NCBI GenBank assembly: GCA_900753285.1
Contig: CAADYN010000150.1
Location: 1 to 21,980, forward strand
Reading direction: 5' to 3'
From: Clostridia bacterium
GTDB taxonomy: Bacteria > Bacillota > Clostridia > Oscillospirales > CAG-272
DNA length: 21,980 bases
The translations under genes and the position numbers were made by a program. Shown piece after piece: positions 15,794 to 21,980 of the stretch. The notes under the pieces were generated by a model. The model was not told the DNA's origin, ran no database searches, and saw only the letters and a list, made by a program, of their open reading frames with translations. Numbering within the stretch: position 1 is the stretch's first letter; every line of letters begins with the position of its first letter.

Positions 15794-16653
15794 CTTCCCA
15801 CGCCTTTCAGGTATCCGCTCTTTGCGTTCTCTTCCGTGTCGTCTGATTCATCGTATGCGTCGTAAGGTGCGGAGGGGTCGTGTACTTTCTTCTTAAACGG
15901 GGAGCAGAGTTTATCCTTATGAGCGAACGCAAATTTGAAATTGTCCGTCCATCCCGTATGTCCTGTGATGAATAGCGGCTCTGCGTGCATCTTTTTCAGC
16001 TTTGCTTCGAGTATGGCAAGTGACTTCACCGCGAGCTTGTTATCCTCAGCCAAAGCGGAAATGAAGCTGTAGCCGCCGTCCGCACCGAACCATATTGTGT
16101 CTCCGGTAAAGAGATATTTGTCGTCGACAAGGTACACCATATGTCCCCAAGTATGTCCAGGAACGAGCAGGCAGTTTATCTTGATGTCCCCTTTTCTCAG
16201 GGTTTCGCCGTCTTTTAAGAGCTGTTTGCGGTTGTTTATCGTCACCTGCGGCAGCTTATATAGGTGGTATATGACCTTGCGGCGTACTTCTCCCGTAAGA
16301 TAGCGGTTCTCGGTCTCCCCTATGTAGAGCTTCGCCTTTTTGAAAAGTCCGGGACTGTCAGCTTCAACCGCGCCTACGTGATCCGTGTCCTGATGAGTTA
16401 TGAGTATGTGCTTTATCGACTTCGGGTCAATGCCGAGCCAGCCCATTTTTTCTTCGAGTCTGTCGTAGTTGTACCCCGCGTCAATCATTATTGTTGTGTC
16501 GCCCTTGCGGTAGAAGAAAATGTTCGCCACCCATTCGCGCACACAGGCTACATTTTCGTCAATCCATCCCGTGTTCAGCGGTTTGAATATCTCCTTGCCG
16601 CGGTACATTTTGCTCATTTCTTTCTTCTGAAATTCCGTTGCCTTCTTTGACAT
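15790..16653 (-). CDS. MBL-fold metallo-hydrolase with HxDxDH metal motif
   Basis: 287 residues from ATG 16653, chosen over 16722 because a GGGGAG site precedes it and the longer form would start inside the upstream gene. The metallo-beta-lactamase fold is shown by ITHQDTDHVGA (His87, Asp89, Asp91, His92), VPGHTWGH (His167), FTGDT (Asp185) and ITGHTG (His232). The second His of the classical HxHxDH is Asp here, which changes metal site 1. Substrates of this superfamily range from lactones and thioesters to glyoxalase II-type esters, so none is assigned. It follows the hydrolase at 16673 by 19 nt and overlaps the ATC-hydrolase gene by 4 nt. The C-terminal about 30 residues are acidic and probably disordered. 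Confidence 0.85.
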   Translation of the reverse strand: MSKKATEFQKKEMSKMYRGKEIFKPLNTGWIDENVACVREWVANIFFYRKGDTTIMIDAGYNYDRLEEKMGWLGIDPKSIKHILITHQDTDHVGAVEADSPGLFKKAKLYIGETENRYLTGEVRRKVIYHLYKLPQVTINNRKQLLKDGETLRKGDIKINCLLVPGHTWGHMVYLVDDKYLFTGDTIWFGADGGYSFISALAEDNKLAVKSLAILEAKLKKMHAEPLFITGHTGWTDNFKFAFAHKDKLCSPFKKKVHDPSAPYDAYDESDDTEENAKSGYLKGVGR

Positions 16654-16672
16654 TTTTCGCTCTCCCCTCGGT

Positions 16673-17452
16673 TTATTCAGTCCCTTGTGTGAAGTATTCC
16701 TTTGCCAGACAATAGAATTCACTCGGAAATATCATAACAAGCTCCGCGTGATCCATCTTCGGGACAGCCATCGTCTGTATTCCCCGAAAATACTGCTTAA
16801 TGAATCGGATATTGCCGCGCCGCGCTTTTTCTTCCTCTTCGCCGTACCAGTAAATGATTTTGCAGTCGGTATCGGCAGGCTTTTGCGGCAGTTTGTAGTT
16901 GTTCGCCGACCAGAAGATATTTTTCACGGTGCGGCTCGAATATGTTTTCAGATATGCTGTCAGCTCGTCGTATTCTTTTGCGGGATCTCGTCCGGGCAGT
17001 GTCCATCGCTCAGGCGGATATGCTTTCTCTAAAACTTTGCGGCTTTTCGTAACGAGCTTGAATCCAACGCAGTCGCACAGGCAAATCAGTCGGCGCAAGA
17101 TAAGCGGGAGCTGATACGGTGTGATTCCCGCGTCGATTACGGCTCGTTTTACAGGGATTTTGCCCGATGCAAGGAGATATGTCAAACACGCGCCGCCGAG
17201 AGAACAGCCGTATGCCGCGTCAAGCTCGGTAATGCCGTGATTTTTCAGCCAATCCGTGACATCGTCAACTGTAGCTTCAACTGAGACAAAATCCTCACCC
17301 GTCTCACCGTGACCGTCATAGACTACCTGCATCACGTGGTAATCCTGTGCGAGCAGTGTGACCGAATCGGTGAACGCCCACTCCGGCTCAGCGGTACACG
17401 GCAGAAACAAGAGCGTCCTGTCATGCTCCCGTCCGTATTCCAAAATCCTCAT
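16673..17452 (-). CDS. Alpha/beta hydrolase-fold protein, second copy
   Basis: 259 residues. Nucleophile elbow GCSLGG (82-87) with Ser84, and a probable catalytic His235 (KMDHAEL). VVYDGHGET (44-51) after the third strand is typical of the fold. The usual oxyanion HG after strand 3 is replaced by LPC (residues 17-19). The ATG overlaps the stop of the preceding hydrolase by 4 nt, so the pair is coupled. Its order of motifs matches the hydrolase upstream, and both have His at 235, suggesting a tandem duplication followed by divergence. Cytoplasmic, no signal. The substrate is unknown, possibly an ester, lactone or thioester. Confidence 0.8.
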   Translation of the reverse strand: MRILEYGREHDRTLLFLPCTAEPEWAFTDSVTLLAQDYHVMQVVYDGHGETGEDFVSVEATVDDVTDWLKNHGITELDAAYGCSLGGACLTYLLASGKIPVKRAVIDAGITPYQLPLILRRLICLCDCVGFKLVTKSRKVLEKAYPPERWTLPGRDPAKEYDELTAYLKTYSSRTVKNIFWSANNYKLPQKPADTDCKIIYWYGEEEEKARRGNIRFIKQYFRGIQTMAVPKMDHAELVMIFPSEFYCLAKEYFTQGTE

Positions 17453-18252
17453 GCTGTTTCCTCTGCCTTGTTTTTTTCAAGGGAGTGACGGTGTGCGGCT
17501 TGTACTTCCTTTGAAAAATCTTCTATATGCTCTCCCGCGAGACCGCCGTGTCCCATATCCATAAAAATCTTCGTCTCAAACGGATATCCGCGTTGTTTCA
17601 GCAAGTCAAGACCCGACACAAGCTTTTTGTCTACCGTGCCTTTGAAACCGTACCATAGGTGCATATCCGTTCGGCTAAAGAGTGAGTAATCCGTTTTTCT
17701 TCCGATTAGATAATAGTCCTGATTCTTCCAGCTTTGCCATGTCGCCTTGCCGTAAAGTATGCGCTCAGCTTCCTCAAGCGTCCTTCCCGTTATCTTTGCG
17801 AGGAACTTCTTTCTTTTCGGTCCGGGATGACCCATTACGGCGTAAAAGATTCCAGTGAAGAAGAAGCAGTACACATCCTTTCCGAATTTGCTCTTTATAT
17901 CGGGATACTCGCGAAGTGACATTCCGTCGGCTATTGTTGTTGTGATGCTCAAACGTTTGTCTGCGAGGACGTCCATCAGCACGCGACAGCCGAAGGAAAT
18001 ACCGTAGAGGATATCAATCCTGCCGCCGTAATGTTCCGATATATAGTCTCCGAGACGTATTGCTTCATCACGGGTGGATTTGAACTCAGTCTCAGGCTCA
18101 TCGGGATTGAATCCGTCGTATGCGACAAGAATCACATGGTAGACCTTCGACATCCCTTTTGCGGCAGGAAGTGCGCCGAGATAGCTTGTACCTCCTCCGT
18201 GGAGCATGACCATCAGCTCGGGATTCTCTTTCCCGAATTCAAAGTATTTCAT
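17449..18252 (-). CDS. Alpha/beta hydrolase-fold protein, first copy
   Basis: 267 residues. It has the most canonical active site of the three operon hydrolases: oxyanion segment LHGGG (17-21), elbow GISFG (84-88) with Ser86, and His235 (DMGHGG). VAYDGFNPDEPE sits where the fold's strand-4 loop is expected. It starts 10 nt after the methyltransferase stop without a clear Shine-Dalgarno, so it may depend on coupling to that gene. The stop overlaps the next hydrolase by 4 nt. The C-terminus ends in a charged Lys/Glu tail. The substrate is unknown. Confidence 0.8.
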   Translation of the reverse strand: MKYFEFGKENPELMVMLHGGGTSYLGALPAAKGMSKVYHVILVAYDGFNPDEPETEFKSTRDEAIRLGDYISEHYGGRIDILYGISFGCRVLMDVLADKRLSITTTIADGMSLREYPDIKSKFGKDVYCFFFTGIFYAVMGHPGPKRKKFLAKITGRTLEEAERILYGKATWQSWKNQDYYLIGRKTDYSLFSRTDMHLWYGFKGTVDKKLVSGLDLLKQRGYPFETKIFMDMGHGGLAGEHIEDFSKEVQAAHRHSLEKNKAEETA

Positions 18253-18262
18253 GTTTCTGTAA

Positions 18263-18940
18263 TCACTTTCGGCAAATAAAATATGCTATGCTTTTCGTGT
18301 TGCCTATTTTCACATCCGAGTACATTCCTTCAAGCCGTGCTTTTAAGCTGCTTACGGTTTCATAAGGCGGCGTGAAGAATTTTGCGGGCTCGTATGCGTG
18401 GGTTATGAACCAGTCCGTCCGCTTGTGCTCTCCCTTTACGTAGAAGCATCCGCAGAACACGCCGCCCTTTTTCAGCACCCTGTGAGTTTCTTTGTACGCC
18501 GCTTCTTTATCGGGGAAAGCGTGGAATCCATTCAGCGACAGAACGATATCAAAGCTGCTGTCGTCATAGCTGAGCGCACCGACGTCTCCCTGACTGAATT
18601 TAACATTCTTTAGTCCAAGCCGCTCAGCCTTTTCCTTTGCCTGTCCCATCATATCCGGGGAGTAGTCGACGCAGGTGATATCGGCGCTTTGCAGTGTTTT
18701 GTACAGCGGCATTGTGAGAATTCCCGTTCCGACCGGCACTTCAAGAAGCCTGCCTGAAAAGTTCTCGGGAATTTCTGACAGCGCTTTCTCAAGGTAATCG
18801 TCGCACTCCGTTTTGTTCATATCCCACACAAGACGGCACACTGCTTTTCCGCCCACCGTTGAGCAGGTTATCATCCCGTCATAGAAACTATTGCTGCCTG
18901 TCAAATGATACGCGCTACGAATGCTCTCTTTTCTATCCAC
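18263..18940 (-). CDS. Class I SAM-dependent methyltransferase (Methyltransf_11/UbiE-like)
   Basis: 225 residues from GTG 18940, with GGGGTGAG upstream. SAM motif I is LLEVPVGTGIL (65-75), the acid of motif post-I is in CVDYSPDMM (90-98), and FSQGDVGALSYDDSSFDIVLS and RVLKKGG complete the Rossmann methyltransferase pattern. The Gly-rich loop has Val-Pro in place of the more usual Gly-Cys (EVPVGTG), as in some UbiE-like Clostridia proteins. It is the first gene of the nine-gene operon, about 90 nt downstream of a strong promoter. The acceptor is not identifiable. The presence of a second, unrelated methyltransferase at the other end of the operon argues for two distinct methylation steps. Confidence 0.85.
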   Translation of the reverse strand: MDRKESIRSAYHLTGSNSFYDGMITCSTVGGKAVCRLVWDMNKTECDDYLEKALSEIPENFSGRLLEVPVGTGILTMPLYKTLQSADITCVDYSPDMMGQAKEKAERLGLKNVKFSQGDVGALSYDDSSFDIVLSLNGFHAFPDKEAAYKETHRVLKKGGVFCGCFYVKGEHKRTDWFITHAYEPAKFFTPPYETVSSLKARLEGMYSDVKIGNTKSIAYFICRK

Positions 18941-18962
18941 TCTCGCTCACCCCTTCGTGTAA

Positions 18963-19011
18963 GTTAGTCTTTGCTAACCGTACATTTTACGAAAAGCCGC
19001 ACTAAAGCAGC
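18963..19011 (-). promoter_or_regulatory. Leader inverted repeats: operator-like GTTAG/CTAAC and attenuator-like hairpin
   Basis: Two small inverted repeats lie in the leader between promoter and first gene. GTTAG (18978-18974 on the minus strand) pairs with CTAAC (18967-18963) across 6 nt. Just upstream, GCTGC (19011-19007) pairs with GCGGC (19000-18996), followed by TTTT (18995-18992), which looks like a short terminator or attenuator. The first repeat could be a repressor site (TetR- or DtxR-like half-site spacing) or an RNA hairpin. No regulator gene is in the window. Confidence 0.35.
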
Positions 19012-19034
19012 CTGCACAGTCATTTTACAGCCAT

Positions 19035-19063
19035 ATTATATCACAGTCGTCACGGCTTTGCAA
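19035..19063 (-). promoter_or_regulatory. Sigma-A promoter of the nine-gene operon
   Basis: On the minus strand, TTGCAA (19063-19058), 17-nt spacer, perfect TATAAT (19040-19035). Transcription should start near 19028, giving a leader of about 88 nt. No other comparably strong promoter was noticed between 18940 and 12321, in agreement with one long transcript. Confidence 0.8.
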
Positions 19064-19076
19064 TATTCCACATAAG

Positions 19077-19136
19077 AAAAAATCCGGCTGAAATTTTCAG
19101 ACAGATTCTTCTTCGCTATATTGAGGTAGGATTTTT
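19077..19136 (-). terminator. Possible terminator after the cysteine-rich small gene
   Basis: On the minus strand, AAAAATCC (19136-19129) pairs with GGATTTTTT (19085-19077) around an inner CTGAA/TTCAG hairpin, ending in a T-run. It is AT-rich and long-looped, so it is weaker than the others, but it sits correctly between the stop at 19152 and the next promoter. Confidence 0.45.
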
Positions 19137-19151
19137 AGGTCTCCCTCTCCT

Positions 19152-19442
19152 CTATTCCACGTTCATCGGGACTGCTTTAAGGTGAAACACAATACATCCG
19201 CAGGGGCATGGCAGTGTCATTTCGTATTTGTTTTTCTCGCCGCGATACGTGAAGTCTCCGCCACAGCGAATCACCTCGCACCACGTGAACAGCTCTATCA
19301 TAACTCTCGGACATATTCCCGCAGGACATTCGTATGAAAACACAAATTTGTCCCCTTTTTCTATGCCGACTCTGCAATCCCTCGCTTCTCCTTTTATTGC
19401 GGTAAGCTCAAAGCTCCAGTCTTCGACTATCCACTTTTTCAT
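19152..19442 (-). CDS. TIGR04076-like small cysteine-rich protein
   Basis: 96 residues, ATG 19442 with GGAG 9 nt upstream, stop TAG. It carries eight cysteines: Cys23, 39, 44, 55, 60, 79, 81 and 83. The pattern ECPAGICPRVMIELFTWCEVIRCGGDF followed by a C-terminal IVFHLKAV strand resembles the TIGR04076 family, whose function is not known. The Cys pairs could bind a metal or Fe-S cluster (inference). Here the end is unusually Cys-rich (PCPCGC). It has its own start region, separated by terminator-like repeats from the histidine kinase gene upstream and the nine-gene operon downstream. Confidence 0.7.
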   Translation of the reverse strand: MKKWIVEDWSFELTAIKGEARDCRVGIEKGDKFVFSYECPAGICPRVMIELFTWCEVIRCGGDFTYRGEKNKYEMTLPCPCGCIVFHLKAVPMNVE

Positions 19443-19483
19443 GTCTGTCAGCTCCGTTTACAATGCTTTTTCCCATAATAACA

Positions 19484-19522
19484 CAAAATCGGCAGAAAAA
19501 CAATGTCTCTACCGATTTTTTT
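19484..19522 (-). terminator. Terminator of the ABC/histidine kinase operon
   Basis: AAATCGG (19486-19492) and CCGATTT (19512-19518) form a stem just past the histidine kinase stop at 19526. On the minus strand it is followed by TTTTGTGTTATT; on the plus strand by a stronger T-run, so it may work in both directions. Confidence 0.6.
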
Positions 19523-19525
19523 CTT

Positions 19526-20416
19526 TTATTCAGGGAAGCTCACTCGCACTGTCAGTTTTCCGCTGGAATATTCCGCCGTGATGCTGCCGTTCATTTTCTC
19601 GCTCAGCTGTTTTGCTATGGATAAGCCGAGTCCCGTTCCACCTCTCGCGTCGTTCACTGTGAAAAATCTGTCGAACAGTCTCGCCGTCAGCACAGGGTCA
19701 AGCTCTTTTGCGCTATTTTCAAACACTGCCGAGCCGTCTTCTGTTAGCGTCACGCTCAAATCCCCATCGGAATACTTAGCGGCATTCGAGAGGATATTGT
19801 CAAAAACTCTGCGCAGTGCGGTTTTGTCAAGCTCCAGTACTATCTGCCGCTCGGGTATCTCAATCTTCGGCACAATACCGTTTCCCTTCAGCGTACCGTA
19901 GAATCCGGCAAGGCTCTGCTCTAAAATATCTCCGAGGATGACAGGTTCAAAGTGCATTTCCTCATCCGCGGATGTGATAACGGAATACCGAAACAGCTCT
20001 TCCGTCAGTGTGCGCATAGCGTCCGTCCTCTCACGTATCACGGAAAGGTATCGTTTTGCGTTGTCCGAAAGCTGCTCCTGCTCCATCAGATCGAGATATC
20101 CGCATATGGCAGTCAAGGGAGTGCGCAGGTCATGTGAAATGTTCGTCACCGCGGATTTCAGCTCCATGTCTCCGTGACGCAATCTCAGCCGCTCTTTTCG
20201 GAGGAATTTCAGCTCGGTGTTTATCTGTGCCGCGAGCGCTCTCATTTCACGGTCTCCGGAGGATATGGAAACGAGCGTATTTGTGTCAGTTTTCAGCTTT
20301 TCGTCAAGCTCACGTGAGGTCTCCCGCAGTGACAGCTTCAGCGACAGTAAATATACAAGCAGTCCCAGAACCGCAAGAGACAGCACAACGACGAGCACAA
20401 TATATACGCTCTCCAT
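19526..20416 (-). CDS. Sensor histidine kinase of a peptide-antibiotic ABC module
   Basis: 296 residues, ATG 20416 with AGGAGG, 21 nt after the permease. There is one N-terminal membrane span (about 4-26) and no room for an extracellular domain. A helical linker (27-85) follows, then HisKA with phospho-acceptor His95 (SHDLRTPL) and HATPase_c with N-box NILSNAAKYS (Asn211) and G2 box GGTGLGLS (259-266). The G1 box is degenerate (FENSAKELD in place of DxGxG), as in small kinases linked to lantibiotic/bacitracin-type transporters, which often sense through the transporter. Encoded after an ATPase and permease, it likely signals to a response regulator upstream of the window's right edge. Confidence 0.88.
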   Translation of the reverse strand: MESVYIVLVVVLSLAVLGLLVYLLSLKLSLRETSRELDEKLKTDTNTLVSISSGDREMRALAAQINTELKFLRKERLRLRHGDMELKSAVTNISHDLRTPLTAICGYLDLMEQEQLSDNAKRYLSVIRERTDAMRTLTEELFRYSVITSADEEMHFEPVILGDILEQSLAGFYGTLKGNGIVPKIEIPERQIVLELDKTALRRVFDNILSNAAKYSDGDLSVTLTEDGSAVFENSAKELDPVLTARLFDRFFTVNDARGGTGLGLSIAKQLSEKMNGSITAEYSSGKLTVRVSFPE

Positions 20417-20437
20417 GTTTTCCTCCTAATCAAAAGC

Positions 20438-21268
20438 TTATTTTAAATCCTTACGTCTGAATAAAACAATGCCGACGCCGGTTGACACAAGCAGTATTAT
20501 TCCGTCGTATATGGCAAGCATCGCGGGATTTTCGGCAGTCATGTTGGAAGACAAAAGCTCCTGTCCACCTGGTGTGAACTCTTGCAGGAATTCGTAGACT
20601 TCACGCTTCTTTCCGCCTACATAGTTGGGATTCTTCTCGGAATCTTCGGATGTGGTAACGCCGTCCGCCGTGAAAACATAGCCGGAATAATACTCAGGCT
20701 CGTTCAGCGCAGAGGTAAGATACACTCCGACGAACAACAGCACAAACGCGAGAAGTATGCATACGGCAGTTGTGTTCGCTTTGCTTTGACTGAGCATTGA
20801 GATAAGCACGAACAGTGACGAGTATGCTATCATGAGCGCGAGATTCACTCCCGTGTACAAAATCAGAACACTCGGCTGTGTGACAAATCCGCCAAACAGG
20901 AGAAGTCCGAGGACTGTATGCGGGAGAATATATGAAATGCTCAAGAGAATTCCCGCCGCCGCGATGACTATGAGGTTTGCGAGGTATATGCAGTGCCGCT
21001 TATGTCCAACTATCAGCTTGTTTCTCATCGTGCCGTCACTGTAGTCGCTTCCGATGAACAAGGCGGTTATGAGTGAGAGCAAAATCGGCACAAAGACCGC
21101 AAAAACAAAGCACGTCGCGTCGGGAGTCCAGTTTTCATTGTTCTTTACGTTGTCAATGCAGTGCATTATCTGAAGCGCGGTTCCCATGACAAACATAAGC
21201 GCGAGTGAGACAAGGAACAGCTTATCCTTGAAAAGGCGTGAGAAGTTCGCTCGGAGAAGCTTACGCAT
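20438..21268 (-). CDS. ABC-2 type permease (bacitracin/lantibiotic resistance family)
   Basis: 276 residues from ATG 21268, preferred over 21286 because GGAGGTGA lies just upstream. Six membrane spans: two near residues 20-40 and 50-75, three in 90-185, and the last near 245-265. A hydrophilic stretch (about 190-240, PEYYSGYVFTADG..) lies before the last span. The N-terminal MRKLLRANFSRLFKDKLF is the cytoplasmic entry typical of single-copy ABC-2 permeases such as BcrB. The start overlaps the ATPase stop by 8 nt. With the ATPase it should export or exclude a peptide or cell-wall antibiotic (inference from the linked kinase). Confidence 0.82.
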   Translation of the reverse strand: MRKLLRANFSRLFKDKLFLVSLALMFVMGTALQIMHCIDNVKNNENWTPDATCFVFAVFVPILLSLITALFIGSDYSDGTMRNKLIVGHKRHCIYLANLIVIAAAGILLSISYILPHTVLGLLLFGGFVTQPSVLILYTGVNLALMIAYSSLFVLISMLSQSKANTTAVCILLAFVLLFVGVYLTSALNEPEYYSGYVFTADGVTTSEDSEKNPNYVGGKKREVYEFLQEFTPGGQELLSSNMTAENPAMLAIYDGIILLVSTGVGIVLFRRKDLK

Positions 21269-21980
21269 GACGCTCACCTCCCACAAGATTCATGTAGAAG
21301 CTCTCAAGACTTTCGTCATGCTCCTTTATGTTCTTTACGGTGCAGTTTTCCTTCGCGAGGGCTGACACAAGAGACGTCACGGGAATTTCGGCGTAAACAT
21401 CGGCGTGATGCTCGTCGGAAATGCGATATTCGGCGTTCATGCTGTCAAGCACACGTGCGAGTGTTTTTATGTCGCTCACTTCCATACGTATGCATTTCCT
21501 ACAGCAAGCTTCAAGTTCCTCCGCGCTCATTTCCCTCACCATTCTTCCGTTGTCGATAAAGCCGTAGTGTGTGGCAAGGCGAGAGAGCTCGTCGAGAATG
21601 TGACTGGATATGAGCACCGTAATTCCCTGCTCGCGGTTCAGCTTAAGTATCAGCTCGCGCATTTCTATGATTCCCTGAGGGTCAAGACCGTTTGTCGGCT
21701 CGTCGAGCACCAGAAAGTCGGGATTTCCCGCAAGAGCAACCGCTATTCCGAGCCTCTGCCTCATGCCGAGAGAGAAGTTTCTTGCCGTCTTGCTGCCCGT
21801 TTTGTCAAGTCCGACAAGTCGAAGCAGCTCCTCCGCTCCCTCATCCAACGGAATTCCGAGCACATTGTACTGCTGACGTATGTTTTCCTTTGCCGTCATG
21901 CCCAGATAAATCGCGGGACTTTCGACAACTGCTCCCATTCTGCGGCGGCTGCGGAGAACGGCGGATTCGGTATTTTTTAC
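21261..21980 (-). CDS. ABC transporter ATP-binding protein, BcrA-like (5' end outside window)
   Basis: The frame is open to the right edge: 14 codons precede the internal Met at 21938 with no stop, and the Walker A region is not visible, so the gene starts outside. Of about 239 visible residues, the Q-loop region MGAVVESPAIY, signature NFSLGMRQRLG, Walker B FLVLDEPTNGLDPQG and H-loop ISSHILDEL are intact. The VVESPAIY Q-loop is typical of BcrA/lantibiotic immunity ATPases. The C-terminal extension (about 90 residues) is usual for the group. It is the first visible gene of a three-gene set, ATPase - permease - histidine kinase. Confidence 0.9.
   Translation of the reverse strand, partial: VKNTESAVLRSRRRMGAVVESPAIYLGMTAKENIRQQYNVLGIPLDEGAEELLRLVGLDKTGSKTARNFSLGMRQRLGIAVALAGNPDFLVLDEPTNGLDPQGIIEMRELILKLNREQGITVLISSHILDELSRLATHYGFIDNGRMVREMSAEELEACCRKCIRMEVSDIKTLARVLDSMNAEYRISDEHHADVYAEIPVTSLVSALAKENCTVKNIKEHDESLESFYMNLVGGERHA

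Overview
The window reads as chromosomal DNA of an anaerobic, probably gut- or rumen-associated Clostridia (Bacillota). The grounds are Shine-Dalgarno motifs of the GGAGG type, sigma-A promoters with 17-bp spacers, lipoprotein solute-binding proteins with Ser/Thr/Glu-rich linkers, a PdaA-like spore-cortex-type deacetylase, and a bacitracin/lantibiotic-type ABC module with its own histidine kinase. TGA and TAA are both used as ordinary stops, so a standard bacterial code applies. I cannot name the genus from sequence alone.

Region 1 (1-6535, minus strand) is the effector half of a type I-C CRISPR-Cas operon, transcribed cas3 - cas5c - cas8c (with an internal cas11c) - cas7 - cas4. It starts from a near-consensus promoter and leaves the window at the left edge inside cas4. 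cas1, cas2 and the array would lie beyond that edge; no array is present here. Cas5c should process the pre-crRNA, Cas5/7/8/11 form Cascade, Cas3 degrades the target, and Cas4 serves spacer acquisition.

Region 2 (6611-12230) holds two diverged paralogous lipoprotein solute-binding protein (SBP) genes pointing away from each other, with a PdaA-like lipoprotein deacetylase between them and a DUF1861-like beta-propeller gene after the second SBP. Neither SBP is an intact reading frame. One has a +1 frameshift; the other has an in-frame TGA and a +1 frameshift. Repaired on paper they are 503 and 499 residues. No transporter permease is present.

Region 3 (12229-19063, minus strand) is a tight nine-gene operon behind a strong promoter: SAM methyltransferase, two alpha/beta hydrolases, an MBL-fold hydrolase, an 'ATC hydrolase' family protein (interrupted by TAA), a four-TM membrane protein, a third alpha/beta hydrolase, a leucine-carboxyl-methyltransferase-type protein, and a second ATC-hydrolase family protein. 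This is the best candidate in the window for an undescribed system. It looks like a small-molecule modification or hydrolysis pathway with duplicated enzymes, but its substrate cannot be read from the sequence.

Region 4 (19078-21980, minus strand) has a small cysteine-rich TIGR04076-like gene, then a histidine kinase, a six-TM ABC-2 permease and an ABC ATPase cut by the right edge. Together these form a peptide-antibiotic sensing/resistance module whose response regulator presumably lies outside the window.
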